A DNA stretch of 12,799 nucleotides from positions 1 to 12,799 of the forward strand of contig CAMBJF010000051.1 in the NCBI GenBank assembly GCA_945867875.1, written 5' to 3'. Position 1 is the stretch's first letter. Each line of letters begins with the position of its first letter. This stretch comes from an uncultured Ruminococcus sp. (GTDB lineage Bacteria > Bacillota > Clostridia > Oscillospirales > Ruminococcaceae). The notes under the pieces were generated by a model. That model made no database searches, was not told where the DNA came from, and saw nothing but the letters and a program-made list of their open reading frames with translations. This document shows positions 1-7,113 of the stretch, in pieces. The translations under genes and the position numbers were made by a program.

Positions 1-47
1 GAGATAGCGTAGCGTCTCGTGGGCTCGGAGATGTGTATAAGAGACAG
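1..47 (+). other. Untrimmed Nextera sequencing adapter (artefact)
   Basis: Bases 14-47 match the Illumina Nextera read-2 transposase adapter, ending in the 19-base Tn5 mosaic end AGATGTGTATAAGAGACAG at 29-47. Bases 1-5 (GAGAT) are the end of the P7 oligonucleotide, and bases 6-13 (AGCGTAGC) sit exactly where the 8-base i7 index belongs; from memory this is the adapter form of index N709. The order P7 end, index, adapter, mosaic end is complete and error-free, so this is library sequence left on a contig end and not genomic DNA. Genomic sequence starts at 48. Confidence 0.97.
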
Positions 48-371
48 TTACGGGGGCGCCTATTGTTTTCGCAGGCTGAGACTGCTCACGCTCGTTTTAA
101 AGCTTGTATGGGCAATATGAATACGGCTCGGTAACAAAACGTTATTTGATTCGGTATATGAAACCCATCTTGGGACGGGTTTCCCGTCCCCTACATTGAT
201 ATGATTCGATCCGACAGCCAATTTACGATTCAGTCAAGTAATAACGTAAAGCAAAAGAAACGTAAAAATACCTTTGAACCATTTCCTTCGGCAAGCACCT
301 CCATATATCAAGCGGTATAAACTGATGCCTCTTCAGCAAAACATCGCACAAAACTTCGTGTAATTTGTCAA
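48..371. other. Non-coding stretch upstream of ftsK
   Basis: No open frame of useful length with a credible ribosome binding site is seen here on either strand. The longest thing with a start context is a roughly 22-codon minus-strand frame near 240-310, which I do not support as a gene. The stretch holds the GC-rich hairpin at 172-190 and ends in the ftsK promoter. It is more AT-rich and less codon-structured than the genes that follow. It may contain the decayed 3' end of an upstream gene or only intergenic sequence; the adapter-truncated contig end prevents a better call. Confidence 0.6.
161..190. repeat. GC-rich hairpin, candidate dispersed intergenic repeat
   Basis: GGGACGGG (172-179) and CCCGTCCC (183-190) form a perfect 8-bp stem around a TTT loop. 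An alternative stem pairs AAACCC (161-166) with GGGTTT (177-182), so the two structures exclude each other. No T-tract follows on + strand, so it is not a standard terminator there. Its GC-rich, self-complementary form in an AT-rich intergenic region resembles REP-like dispersed elements; that is an inference because only one copy is in the window. Confidence 0.45.
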
Positions 372-400
372 TTGACATTTTGGAACGATTGTGCTATAAT
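372..400 (+). promoter_or_regulatory. Consensus sigma-A promoter of ftsK
   Basis: TTGACA (372-377) and TATAAT (395-400) are both perfect consensus hexamers separated by 17 bases. A TG at 392-393 adds the extended -10 motif (TGCTATAAT). Transcription should start near 406-408, leaving a leader of about 45 bases before the GTG start at 452. It points to strong, housekeeping expression of ftsK and probably of the following DIP1984 gene and RNA. Confidence 0.9.
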
Positions 401-451
401 GTAATTTATGCTTATTTTTAAAAAGACACAAAAAGAAAGGAAGATACAACA

Positions 452-3268
452 GTGGCAGCTCCCAAAAAGGCTTCATCATCGGGAAGAAAAACCGCTTCAA
501 AGGGGAAAAGCTCAGGCACTAAAATGGCCAAGGCGCAGGCTGAGGCAAAGCGTGCAAACGACAGGGTCTTATGGTCAACGGTGATGTTTGCGTCCGCTAT
601 ACTTCTGCTCACCTTTTTGCTCTTTGAGGGCGAGTCGGCGTGGCTGGCGATACATAATATTTTTCTCGGACTTTTCGGAGTGGGCGCAGTGCTTGTGCCT
701 GCTATCCTTTTATATTTATCCATTCTCATTTCAAATGATGAGGAGAGAACCACTATTTCGGGACGGCTTGCTCAGGGCATTATTTTGGTGCTCATATGCT
801 GTGCGGTTATACAGATATTTTTTTCTGACCCAATTGACCCCGACATCACTCTGGGAAAGCTGCTCACTGACCTTTTCGAGAACGGCAAGGCTATGCACGG
901 GGGCGGTCTTTTCAGCGCTGTTGTGGCACTCCCCCTCTTGAAGCTGTTCGGCAAGACTGGTGCGGCTATTATCGTTATCATACTTGCGTTTGTGTTCGTT
1001 ATGCTCCTTGCAAACAAGACTGTTGTTGACATTTTCAGAACGATAAAAAATGTTTTTGCGGCGGCGGACGCTGCACGTCCCGAATATGAAGAGGTGGAGG
1101 ATTTCGTTCCTCCTCCGGGAGCCAAAAAGCAGGTCAGGGAGACTAAGCAGGCAAAGGCTCCCGCTCCAAAGGCGCAAAACTTCCAGAAAAATTATCCTAA
1201 TGCTGATGTGCCTGAGGAGGCGGCGGAGGAAAAACGGAGAGAATTTAACATTGACATTCCTCTGCCCTTCGGCAAGAAAAAGGCGGCGGAGGCGCAGACG
1301 GCTGAAGCCGTTCCCGAACAGCCCGCTGAGCCTGAGAAGCCAAAGAGTGCCGTTGAGCTTGAGGCTGACGCCATTGCAAAGACTGTGGAGCAGAATGAGG
1401 CTCAGAGACAGGCGGCAAAGGCTGCTGCGGCGGCTCCTGCGGAGGTCAGGACGGAGAAATCCGATGACCTTGCATCTATTATCAAAAAGGCTGTTACAAA
1501 GCCTTTGGGACAGTCTGCAAATGCAGGACAGTCTGCAAATGCATCTGCGGAAAATGCGGCGGCAAATGCGGCTTCTGCCGATACAAAGGGCGGCTCTATT
1601 TTCAAGAAAAATGAAAAGGCAAAGGGCTCTACTCTTGCATCTAACAAAATCGGTGATGACGAGGACCTTGATATGCCTGAGACAACGGCGCAGGACATTC
1701 AGAATGAAATTGCCGAGAATGTTCCCGCTCCCGCGGAATATGTGATACCGCCTATGGAGCTGTTGAAAAAATCTGCAAATGAGCTGAATGCGGAAGAGGC
1801 TGAGGCTGAGATGAAGCAGAATGCTGACACCCTCGTAGAGACACTCAAGAGCTTCGGCGTTATGACGAGGATAGTTGACATTCACAGAGGCCCTACGGTA
1901 ACAAGATACGAATTACAGCCAAATGCGGGCGTTAAGATATCCAAGATAACGGGTCTTGCGGACGATATTGCTCTTAATCTTGCGGCGGCGGGTGTAAGAA
2001 TACAGGCTCCTATCCCGGGCAAGGCGGCGGTTGGCATTGAAGTCCCCAACAGGGTCAAGGATATCGTTACGCTGAGAGATGTTCTGGACACTGAGGAGTT
2101 CAGGAATGCTGAGAGCAAGCTCACCTTTGCAGTGGGCAAGAACATAGACGGCGAGACCATTCTCGGTGATATTGCCAAGCTCCCCCACGTTATCATTGCG
2201 GGTACTACGGGTTCGGGCAAGTCCGTCTGCACAAACGGCATTATTATGAGCATTCTTTACAATGCCACCCCCGACGAGGTAAGGCTTGTGCTCATTGACC
2301 CGAAGGTAGTTGAGTTCAAGATATATGACGGCATTCCTCATCTGCTGATACCTGTTGTGACAGACCCACGAAAGGCGGCGGGTGCGCTTGCCTGGGCGGT
2401 GCAGGAGATGCTGAAGCGTTACAAGCTTTTTGCAGACAACAATGTCCGTGACCTTAAGGGATACAACGAAATGGCGGCGGAGACTGAGGGCGTTGAGCCG
2501 CTCCCACGTATCGTCATTGTTATCGATGAGCTTGCCGACCTGATGATGGCGGCGGCGGGAGAGGTCGAGGACAGCATCTGCCGTCTGGCTCAGATGGCAC
2601 GTGCGGCGGGTATGCACCTTATCATCGCTACTCAGCGTCCTACCGTTGATGTCATTACGGGTCTTATCAAGGCTAACATTCCCTCACGTATCGCCCTTAA
2701 GGTGGCTTCGGGAATCGACTCACGCTCTATCATCAATGAGATAGGTGCGGAAAAGCTTCTCGGAAACGGCGACCTGCTTTATTTCCCCACGGGATATGCA
2801 AAGCCTGTCCGTGTTCAGAACTGCTTCACTTCCGACAAGGAGGTAACGGCGGTGGTGAACTTTATCAAGAACGGTGCGGGTGATGTTACATACAGCGATG
2901 ACATTATGAAGGAAATTGAGCAGAATATACCTCAGCCTAAGGGCGAAAAGGAGAAGCCTGCCGACAACGGCAAGAGCTATGAGGGTTCTGACGAGGACGT
3001 TATTGACAGAGCTATTGAATGTGCGGTGGACGCAGGGGGTGCGGGGGTTTCCGTTTCCTATTTCCAGAGAAAATTAAAGCTTGGATATGCGAGAGCTGCA
3101 CGAATCATGGACGAGCTTGAAGAGCTTGGTGTTGTGGGCCCTTTCGAGGGCGCTAAGCCGAGACAGGTGCTTATGACCAGAGAGATGTTTTTGCAGAGGA
3201 AGCTTTCGGGGAACGGAAATGACGCTCCCGAGGAGAGTGGTTCTGAGGACGTTCCTTTTGATGAATGA
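452..3268 (+). CDS. ftsK: DNA translocase FtsK/SpoIIIE
   Basis: This is an ATP-driven double-stranded DNA pump anchored in the membrane at the division septum, which clears chromosome DNA from the closing septum (and, in spore formers, moves DNA into the forespore). The start is GTG at 452, 8 bases after AAAGGAAG (436-443). A basic N-terminus is followed by hydrophobic segments at about 38-58, 68-94, 106-125, 151-167 and 169-187, then an Ala/Glu/Lys-rich linker of about 230 residues (205-440). The motor domain has Walker A GTTGSGKS at 584-591 and Walker B VIVIDELAD with D692/E693. The winged-helix gamma domain that reads DNA polarity spans about 846-908. At 938 residues it is longer than B. 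subtilis SpoIIIE (about 790), mainly because of the linker, which contains a tandem GQSANA repeat. Family assignment is certain; whether it is the septal or the sporulation paralogue cannot be told from this window. Confidence 0.97.
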   Translation: MAAPKKASSSGRKTASKGKSSGTKMAKAQAEAKRANDRVLWSTVMFASAILLLTFLLFEGESAWLAIHNIFLGLFGVGAVLVPAILLYLSILISNDEERTTISGRLAQGIILVLICCAVIQIFFSDPIDPDITLGKLLTDLFENGKAMHGGGLFSAVVALPLLKLFGKTGAAIIVIILAFVFVMLLANKTVVDIFRTIKNVFAAADAARPEYEEVEDFVPPPGAKKQVRETKQAKAPAPKAQNFQKNYPNADVPEEAAEEKRREFNIDIPLPFGKKKAAEAQTAEAVPEQPAEPEKPKSAVELEADAIAKTVEQNEAQRQAAKAAAAAPAEVRTEKSDDLASIIKKAVTKPLGQSANAGQSANASAENAAANAASADTKGGSIFKKNEKAKGSTLASNKIGDDEDLDMPETTAQDIQNEIAENVPAPAEYVIPPMELLKKSANELNAEEAEAEMKQNADTLVETLKSFGVMTRIVDIHRGPTVTRYELQPNAGVKISKITGLADDIALNLAAAGVRIQAPIPGKAAVGIEVPNRVKDIVTLRDVLDTEEFRNAESKLTFAVGKNIDGETILGDIAKLPHVIIAGTTGSGKSVCTNGIIMSILYNATPDEVRLVLIDPKVVEFKIYDGIPHLLIPVVTDPRKAAGALAWAVQEMLKRYKLFADNNVRDLKGYNEMAAETEGVEPLPRIVIVIDELADLMMAAAGEVEDSICRLAQMARAAGMHLIIATQRPTVDVITGLIKANIPSRIALKVASGIDSRSIINEIGAEKLLGNGDLLYFPTGYAKPVRVQNCFTSDKEVTAVVNFIKNGAGDVTYSDDIMKEIEQNIPQPKGEKEKPADNGKSYEGSDEDVIDRAIECAVDAGGAGVSVSYFQRKLKLGYARAARIMDELEELGVVGPFEGAKPRQVLMTREMFLQRKLSGNGNDAPEESGSEDVPFDE
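1508..1543 (+). repeat. Perfect 18-bp tandem duplication in the ftsK linker
   Basis: Two identical 18-base units, GGACAGTCTGCAAATGCA at 1508-1525 and 1526-1543, encode GQSANA twice in frame within the disordered linker of FtsK. Such in-frame direct repeats arise by slipped-strand replication, and copy number may vary between strains without breaking the protein. Confidence 0.9.
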
Positions 3269-3282
3269 TGGGAGGTAATTTT

Positions 3283-3741
3283 ATGAAACTTGCAGAGGCT
3301 TTGCAGGAAAGGGCTGACCTTTCCGCACGTATTTCCATTCTTGAAAACAGACTTATGAACAACGCTCTCGTTCAGGAGGGCGAAAAGCCTGCGGAGGCTC
3401 CCGAAGAGCTTATTGCGGAGCTTGACAGATGCTCGGAGGAGATGGAGCGGCTTATCACTGCTATCAATCTCACAAACAGCAGTACCGTTTCAGACGGTAT
3501 GACTGTGACTGAGCTTATTGCAAAGAAAGATGTTCTTAACCGAAAGCTTTCAATTTACCGTCACTTCCTTATGACGGCAAGCCAGACCGCTCAAAGGGCG
3601 ACACGGAGCGAGATAAAAATTCTCAGCACTGTGAATGTCCGTGAGTATCAACAGAAGGCTGACGGACTTGCAAAGAGGCTTCGTATCCTTGAAAACAGGA
3701 TACAGCAGATAAACTGGACCACCGAGCTTATCGAAAAATAA
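3283..3741 (+). CDS. DIP1984 family protein
   Basis: A 152-residue protein, mostly helical and highly charged, matching the DIP1984 family (sometimes labelled septicolysin; no established function). Family hallmarks seen are the N-terminal MKLAEALQERADL, the segment NNALVQEGEKPAE, the SEIKILSTV block (about residues 107-115) and the C-terminal QQINWTTELIE. The heptad-like Leu/Ile spacing suggests a coiled coil. There is no signal peptide or membrane segment, so it is likely cytoplasmic. An ATG at 3265 overlaps the ftsK stop, but the ATG at 3283 has GGAGG (3271-3275) at 7-base spacing and gives the family's usual N-terminus, so I chose it. It sits 14 bases behind ftsK and probably shares its transcript. 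Its stop codon lies at the foot of the structured RNA that follows, which suggests a functional link with that RNA; that link is inference. Confidence 0.88.
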   Translation: MKLAEALQERADLSARISILENRLMNNALVQEGEKPAEAPEELIAELDRCSEEMERLITAINLTNSSTVSDGMTVTELIAKKDVLNRKLSIYRHFLMTASQTAQRATRSEIKILSTVNVREYQQKADGLAKRLRILENRIQQINWTTELIEK

Positions 3742-3872
3742 CCATTCCGACGGTAGCACTGTGGGGCGAATGTCAAAGCACTGATATTATCAGATGATGG
3801 CAGTCCCAAGGGCGGGACGGGGTTCGACTCCCCTGTTTACATTTATGCCACACTGCGCACAAATGCATTTTT
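3742..3872 (+). ncRNA. Putative tRNA-like structured RNA, bacterial Y RNA (YrlA)-like
   Basis: Manual folding gives a long terminal stem: GCACTGTGG (3756-3764) pairs with CCACACTGC (3848-3856) over 8 pairs with one C-C mismatch, and CATT (3743-3746) pairs with AATG (3862-3865). Inside it, GAATGT (3768-3773) pairs with ACATTT (3839-3844) like an acceptor stem closing three arms: CTGAT/ATCAG (3781-3793), GTCCC/GGGAC (3803-3818), and GGGG-TTCGACT-CCCC (3819-3833). The last has a textbook 7-base TTCRANY T-loop. The 5' strand CCGACGG and 3' strand GCAC of the terminal stem resemble the conserved Ro-binding end of Y RNAs. A T-run (3868-3872) follows the stem and can pair with AAAAAT at 3734-3739 in the end of the DIP1984 gene. 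Known biology: YrlA RNAs join a Ro/Rsr-binding stem to a tRNA-mimicking module. No anticodon loop, CCA end or mature-tRNA length fits a real tRNA. The structure is seen by eye only and the family name is inference. Confidence 0.62.
3862..3872 (+). terminator. Likely 3' end of the tRNA-like RNA
   Basis: The terminal stem of the RNA closes with AATG (3862-3865), followed by CATTTTT. The five-T run directly after a long helix could act as an intrinsic terminator for the ftsK-DIP1984 transcript and define the RNA 3' end. The short T-run makes this moderate evidence. Confidence 0.4.
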
Positions 3873-3971
3873 ACCGCTTATTTTTATTACCTGACATTGA
3901 CTGCGGTGCGAGGGTGGGAATGGGGAAAGTTTTCATAAGACCAACAGACAGACATAAGAGGGGATATGGGT
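3873..3971 (+). other. Intergenic gap between the structured RNA and the membrane-protein operon
   Basis: This stretch separates the RNA from the next gene. I see no convincing pair of promoter hexamers; TTGACT at 3897-3902 has no good -10 at the right distance. AAGAGGGG at 3956-3963 is the ribosome binding site of the following gene. Confidence 0.5.
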
Positions 3972-4814
3972 ATGAAGCCGCCTGAGGAGATAATTTCCAT
4001 TGAGAAAAAGCCTGAAATACAAAAGCCGCTGTTTTCCGCAGGAAAGGTCATAAAGGCTGCTGTTGATATTACCTACATTATTTTCTTTGCGGTGGTCTCT
4101 TGGATATTTTCAAGAGAAAATATCCGGATGCCGAAGCTTATGTATTTTATTATTTCGGGTCCATTTGCCGTTGGGCAGTACTGCGACCAAAAAGCAAGGG
4201 GAAACGGGGCTTATGCGGGTGTGGAAAGGACTATCGCCGCAGGGATAACCGTTTTTGAGCTTGCTCTTATGGCGGCGGCTGTTATGGCTTTCGGCACAGG
4301 TCGGGCAGGGCTTTATGAACACAGCCGTGATAATGTCCCCAAAAGCTACAATGTCGGGGATATTTCCGCTCTGACCGTTGAAATATATGACCAAAGCAAT
4401 GCTACGAGATATTATGTTTACAGTGTCGATATGGACAAAAGGAAAATTCTCAAAACCACATATTCATATGAAAAAGGGGGCAGTGATTATGAGGTTTCCT
4501 CTTATGTGAGCAATAATTTTTCGGAAAAGCAGGCGGAGCGGCTTCGGGACGTTATGGACGAGGCTTTCCTTACAAAATGGAGCTCCGCTTATCTTCCGGA
4601 GGTGCAGGATCATGACGGCGGGGACAGATACCGTCTCTATGCCGCTCAGTACAATTCCCTTTCCCACGGCGGGAGAAAGGTCTTTTCCGTTGAGTACAGT
4701 GACGGCGGAAGTCAGATGACTGTGATTTATGATGATGCCGAAAATGAGCCGAAATACTGCAATAAATTGCTTGACTGCGTTTGCGGTCTGCTCAGAAAGG
4801 ACAGGGGCGAATGA
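3972..4814 (+). CDS. Membrane protein of unknown function with large C-terminal domain
   Basis: I do not recognise this 280-residue protein. An ATG at 3966 is only 2 bases from the GAGGGG ribosome binding site, whereas the ATG at 3972 has 8-base spacing, so the latter is preferred. After a charged cytoplasmic-like N-terminus there are three hydrophobic segments at about 29-46, 54-69 and 87-108. A soluble C-terminal domain of about 170 residues follows (110-280), with alternating polar/beta-like sequence (LTVEIYDQ, YYVYSVDMD, VFSVEYSD). By the positive-inside rule, with the N-terminus inside, this domain should face outside the membrane. Three Cys lie close together near the end (CNKLLDCVC). 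The downstream small membrane-protein gene starts 1 base after this stop, so they are probably made together and may form a complex. No catalytic motif is visible. Confidence 0.78.
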   Translation: MKPPEEIISIEKKPEIQKPLFSAGKVIKAAVDITYIIFFAVVSWIFSRENIRMPKLMYFIISGPFAVGQYCDQKARGNGAYAGVERTIAAGITVFELALMAAAVMAFGTGRAGLYEHSRDNVPKSYNVGDISALTVEIYDQSNATRYYVYSVDMDKRKILKTTYSYEKGGSDYEVSSYVSNNFSEKQAERLRDVMDEAFLTKWSSAYLPEVQDHDGGDRYRLYAAQYNSLSHGGRKVFSVEYSDGGSQMTVIYDDAENEPKYCNKLLDCVCGLLRKDRGE

Positions 4815-4815
4815 T

Positions 4816-5127
4816 ATGAGCAAAGAGATACTCATAAAGCTGAGGGTCATTACTGTTGTGGGGCTGCCCTTTGTGGTCCTGCTGTCGGCGGTGATGACGG
4901 GGCTGTTTCTCTGCGGCGTTATCAAAAATGAAAGCGTTCCTTATCTGTATTTTGCGGTCTCGATGCTTGTGAACACGATCGGCATTTTTGCGGACTTTTT
5001 TGTCAAAAATGAGGATATGCGGGAGGCTATGCCGAAATGGACACAGGGCAGGGGCTTTCCTGCTTTCGTTATTGCAAGCGTCATTTTATGGTTTGTGAGC
5101 TTTCTGATGTTTATTATATTAAAGTGA
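4816..5127 (+). CDS. Small three-helix membrane protein of unknown function
   Basis: A 103-residue protein with three hydrophobic segments at about 11-35, 41-63 and 81-102, joined by short charged loops (KNES, KNEDMREAMPKWTQGRG). There is no cleavable signal peptide and no recognised motif. The start ATG at 4816 has AGGGG (4802-4806) upstream within the previous gene. A longer in-frame start at 4729 would overlap the upstream gene by 86 bases and is unlikely. Position and spacing suggest it works with the preceding membrane protein, since both appear to be lineage-specific; that is inference. Confidence 0.75.
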   Translation: MSKEILIKLRVITVVGLPFVVLLSAVMTGLFLCGVIKNESVPYLYFAVSMLVNTIGIFADFFVKNEDMREAMPKWTQGRGFPAFVIASVILWFVSFLMFIILK

Positions 5128-5145
5128 TTTTTTATAGGTGATATT

Positions 5146-7113
5146 ATGCCATTTTTACCCATTTCAAAAAAAGATATGCAGGAGAGAGGAATAGAGCAGC
5201 TTGACTTTATCTGCATTACGGGCGACAGCTATGTTGACCACCCCTCCTTCGGCATTGCTATAATTTCCCGTATGATCGAGGATATCGGCTTTACGGTGGG
5301 AATTATCGCTCAGCCCGACTGGAGAAGCGATGCTGATTTTAAAAAGCTTGGCGTTCCCAAATACGCTTTCCTCATTACGGGGGGAAATATCGACTCTATG
5401 GTGGCGCATTACACAAGCGCAAAGAAAAAGCGCTCCGATGATGCTTACACTGCGGGGGGAAAGGCGGGAAAACGCCCTGACCGTGCCACTATCGTTTACA
5501 CACAGGCGGTAAAGCGAATATTCGGCAAGGATATGCCTGTGGCTATAGGCGGGCTTGAAGCGTCTCTCAGGCGTTTTGCACATTACGATTACTGGGACGA
5601 GGCTGTGCGCCCCTCAATTCTCGAGGACAGCGGCGCTGACCTGCTTATGTACGGAATGAGCGAGCATCAGATAGTCGAGATATGCACAAGGCTTGCAAAG
5701 GGCGAGAAAATGTCACAGCTTCGTGACATAAGGGGCACGGCATATTTATGTGACCCGAGGGAAACGCCTTACGGTGCGGCGGAATGTCCCTCTCTTGCGC
5801 AGGTAAGGGAGCACAAGGAAGAATATGCCAAGGCTTGCAGGATACAATATGACTGGCAGGACGAGGTTTACGGCAAGACGGTTATCCAGAGGCAGACAAG
5901 CAAGATGCTGGTTCAGCTGCCCCCTGCATATTCGCTGAACACTCCTGAGCTTGACCACGTTTACGAACTGCCTTATATGAGGACGTATCACCCCATTTAT
6001 GAAAAAGAGGGGGGCGTTCCCGGAATCAAGGAAGTGGAATTTTCCATTACTCATAACAGAGGGTGCTTTGGCAACTGCAATTTCTGCTCCATTGCGCTTC
6101 ATCAGGGCAGGAGGATCTCCGTGAGGAGCAGGGAAAGCATTCTGAGGGAGGCGGAGCTGCTTACCACGCTGCCAAATTTCAAGGGATATATCCACGATGT
6201 GGGAGGCCCTACGGCGAATTTCCGTGCTCCTTCCTGCACTCATCAGCTGACACACGGGCTTTGCAAGGGAAGAAAATGCCTTGCTCCCGAGCCCTGCAAA
6301 AATCTTGAAGTTGACCACACGGAATATCTGAGCATTCTGAGGGATATTCGCAAGATAAAGGGAATCAAAAAGGTATTTATCCGAAGCGGAATACGCTATG
6401 ATTATCTTATTGAGGACAAGAACGAGGAGTTTATGCGTGAACTTATCGAGTATCACGTGAGCGGTCAGCTGAAGGTTGCTCCCGAACACTGCTCGGCGGC
6501 TGTTCTTGACCTTATGGGCAAGCCGCACATTGAGGCTTACAAGAAATTTCAGGACAAGTTCTACAAGATGACGGGGCGCATCGGCAAGGAACAATATCTT
6601 GTGCCGTATCTGATGTCATCTCACCCCGGAAGCACGCTGAATGAGGCCGTTGAGCTGGCGCTTTTCCTTAAAAGCCTGAAAATGCGGCCTGAGCAGGTGC
6701 AGGACTTTTATCCTACGCCGGGAACTATTTCCACCTGTATGTTCTACACGGGTCTTGACCCTTACACGATGAAAAAGGTGTATGTGCCCAGAACTGCGGA
6801 GGAAAAGGGTATGCAGAGGGCGCTGTTGCAGTATTTCCGTCCTCAGAATCAGAGAAAATGCATTGAGGCGCTTATCAAGGCGCATCGCACCGACCTTATC
6901 GGAAACGGAAAGGAATGCCTTGTCAAACCCGATGAGCAGTACACTGCTTATATGAGGGAAAAGGCGGCGGCTGGCAAGGCTAAGGGCGGAAAGAACAATT
7001 CCCGTTCAAATCATCAGGGTCACGGAAACCACCCAAATCAGAGAAACAATTCACTCGGTCCAAAAGGCAGGAATGACAGATGGCAAAAAGAAAAGGGCAG
7101 GAAGGGCAGATAA
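5146..7113 (+). CDS. ygiQ: YgiQ family radical SAM protein
   Basis: A 655-residue member of the YgiQ/UPF0313 family, predicted to cleave S-adenosylmethionine with a 4Fe-4S cluster; the substrate is unknown. The N-terminal domain carries the family block ITGDSYVDHPSFG (about 24-36). The radical SAM cluster motif CxxxCxxC is at C307, C311, C314 in GCFGNCNFCS. A second set of four Cys (C364, C373, C378, C384) lies further along and could bind metal, though this is not established. The C-terminal part includes DFYPTPGTISTCMFYTG, typical of the family, and ends in a Lys/Asn/Gly-rich tail from about residue 612. The start ATG follows AGGTG (5136-5140). The last 34 bases overlap the next gene in another frame, so translation is probably coupled. 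Confidence 0.96.
   Translation: MPFLPISKKDMQERGIEQLDFICITGDSYVDHPSFGIAIISRMIEDIGFTVGIIAQPDWRSDADFKKLGVPKYAFLITGGNIDSMVAHYTSAKKKRSDDAYTAGGKAGKRPDRATIVYTQAVKRIFGKDMPVAIGGLEASLRRFAHYDYWDEAVRPSILEDSGADLLMYGMSEHQIVEICTRLAKGEKMSQLRDIRGTAYLCDPRETPYGAAECPSLAQVREHKEEYAKACRIQYDWQDEVYGKTVIQRQTSKMLVQLPPAYSLNTPELDHVYELPYMRTYHPIYEKEGGVPGIKEVEFSITHNRGCFGNCNFCSIALHQGRRISVRSRESILREAELLTTLPNFKGYIHDVGGPTANFRAPSCTHQLTHGLCKGRKCLAPEPCKNLEVDHTEYLSILRDIRKIKGIKKVFIRSGIRYDYLIEDKNEEFMRELIEYHVSGQLKVAPEHCSAAVLDLMGKPHIEAYKKFQDKFYKMTGRIGKEQYLVPYLMSSHPGSTLNEAVELALFLKSLKMRPEQVQDFYPTPGTISTCMFYTGLDPYTMKKVYVPRTAEEKGMQRALLQYFRPQNQRKCIEALIKAHRTDLIGNGKECLVKPDEQYTAYMREKAAAGKAKGGKNNSRSNHQGHGNHPNQRNNSLGPKGRNDRWQKEKGRKGR

Noticed and set aside
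1..47. Natural Tn5-like transposon end
   Set aside because: The mosaic end is embedded in the complete commercial adapter with the P7 end and index, so it is library sequence.
1050..1745. Plus-strand Arg/Leu-rich open frame inside ftsK
   Set aside because: It is an out-of-frame reading of the Ala/Lys/Glu-rich linker, with no ribosome binding site and unnatural composition.
731..1885. Long minus-strand open frame (384 codons) opposite ftsK
   Set aside because: It lies antisense to a certain gene, its product is Arg/Leu/Cys-rich with no domain, and it is explained by the codon bias of the ftsK linker.
1913..2617. Minus-strand open frame opposite the FtsK motor domain
   Set aside because: Antisense shadow of the highly conserved motor region; no recognisable protein features.
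3803..3833. Ordinary tRNA or tmRNA gene
   Set aside because: The T-arm is perfect, but no matching 7-bp acceptor, anticodon loop or CCA end is found at tRNA spacing, and tmRNA would need a tag frame and far greater length.
3794..3985. 63-codon plus-strand open frame across the tRNA-like RNA
   Set aside because: It crosses the structured region and runs into the next gene, has no ribosome binding site and no protein-like composition.
5746..6594. Minus-strand open frame opposite ygiQ
   Set aside because: Antisense shadow; the sense frame carries the radical SAM motif and full family length.
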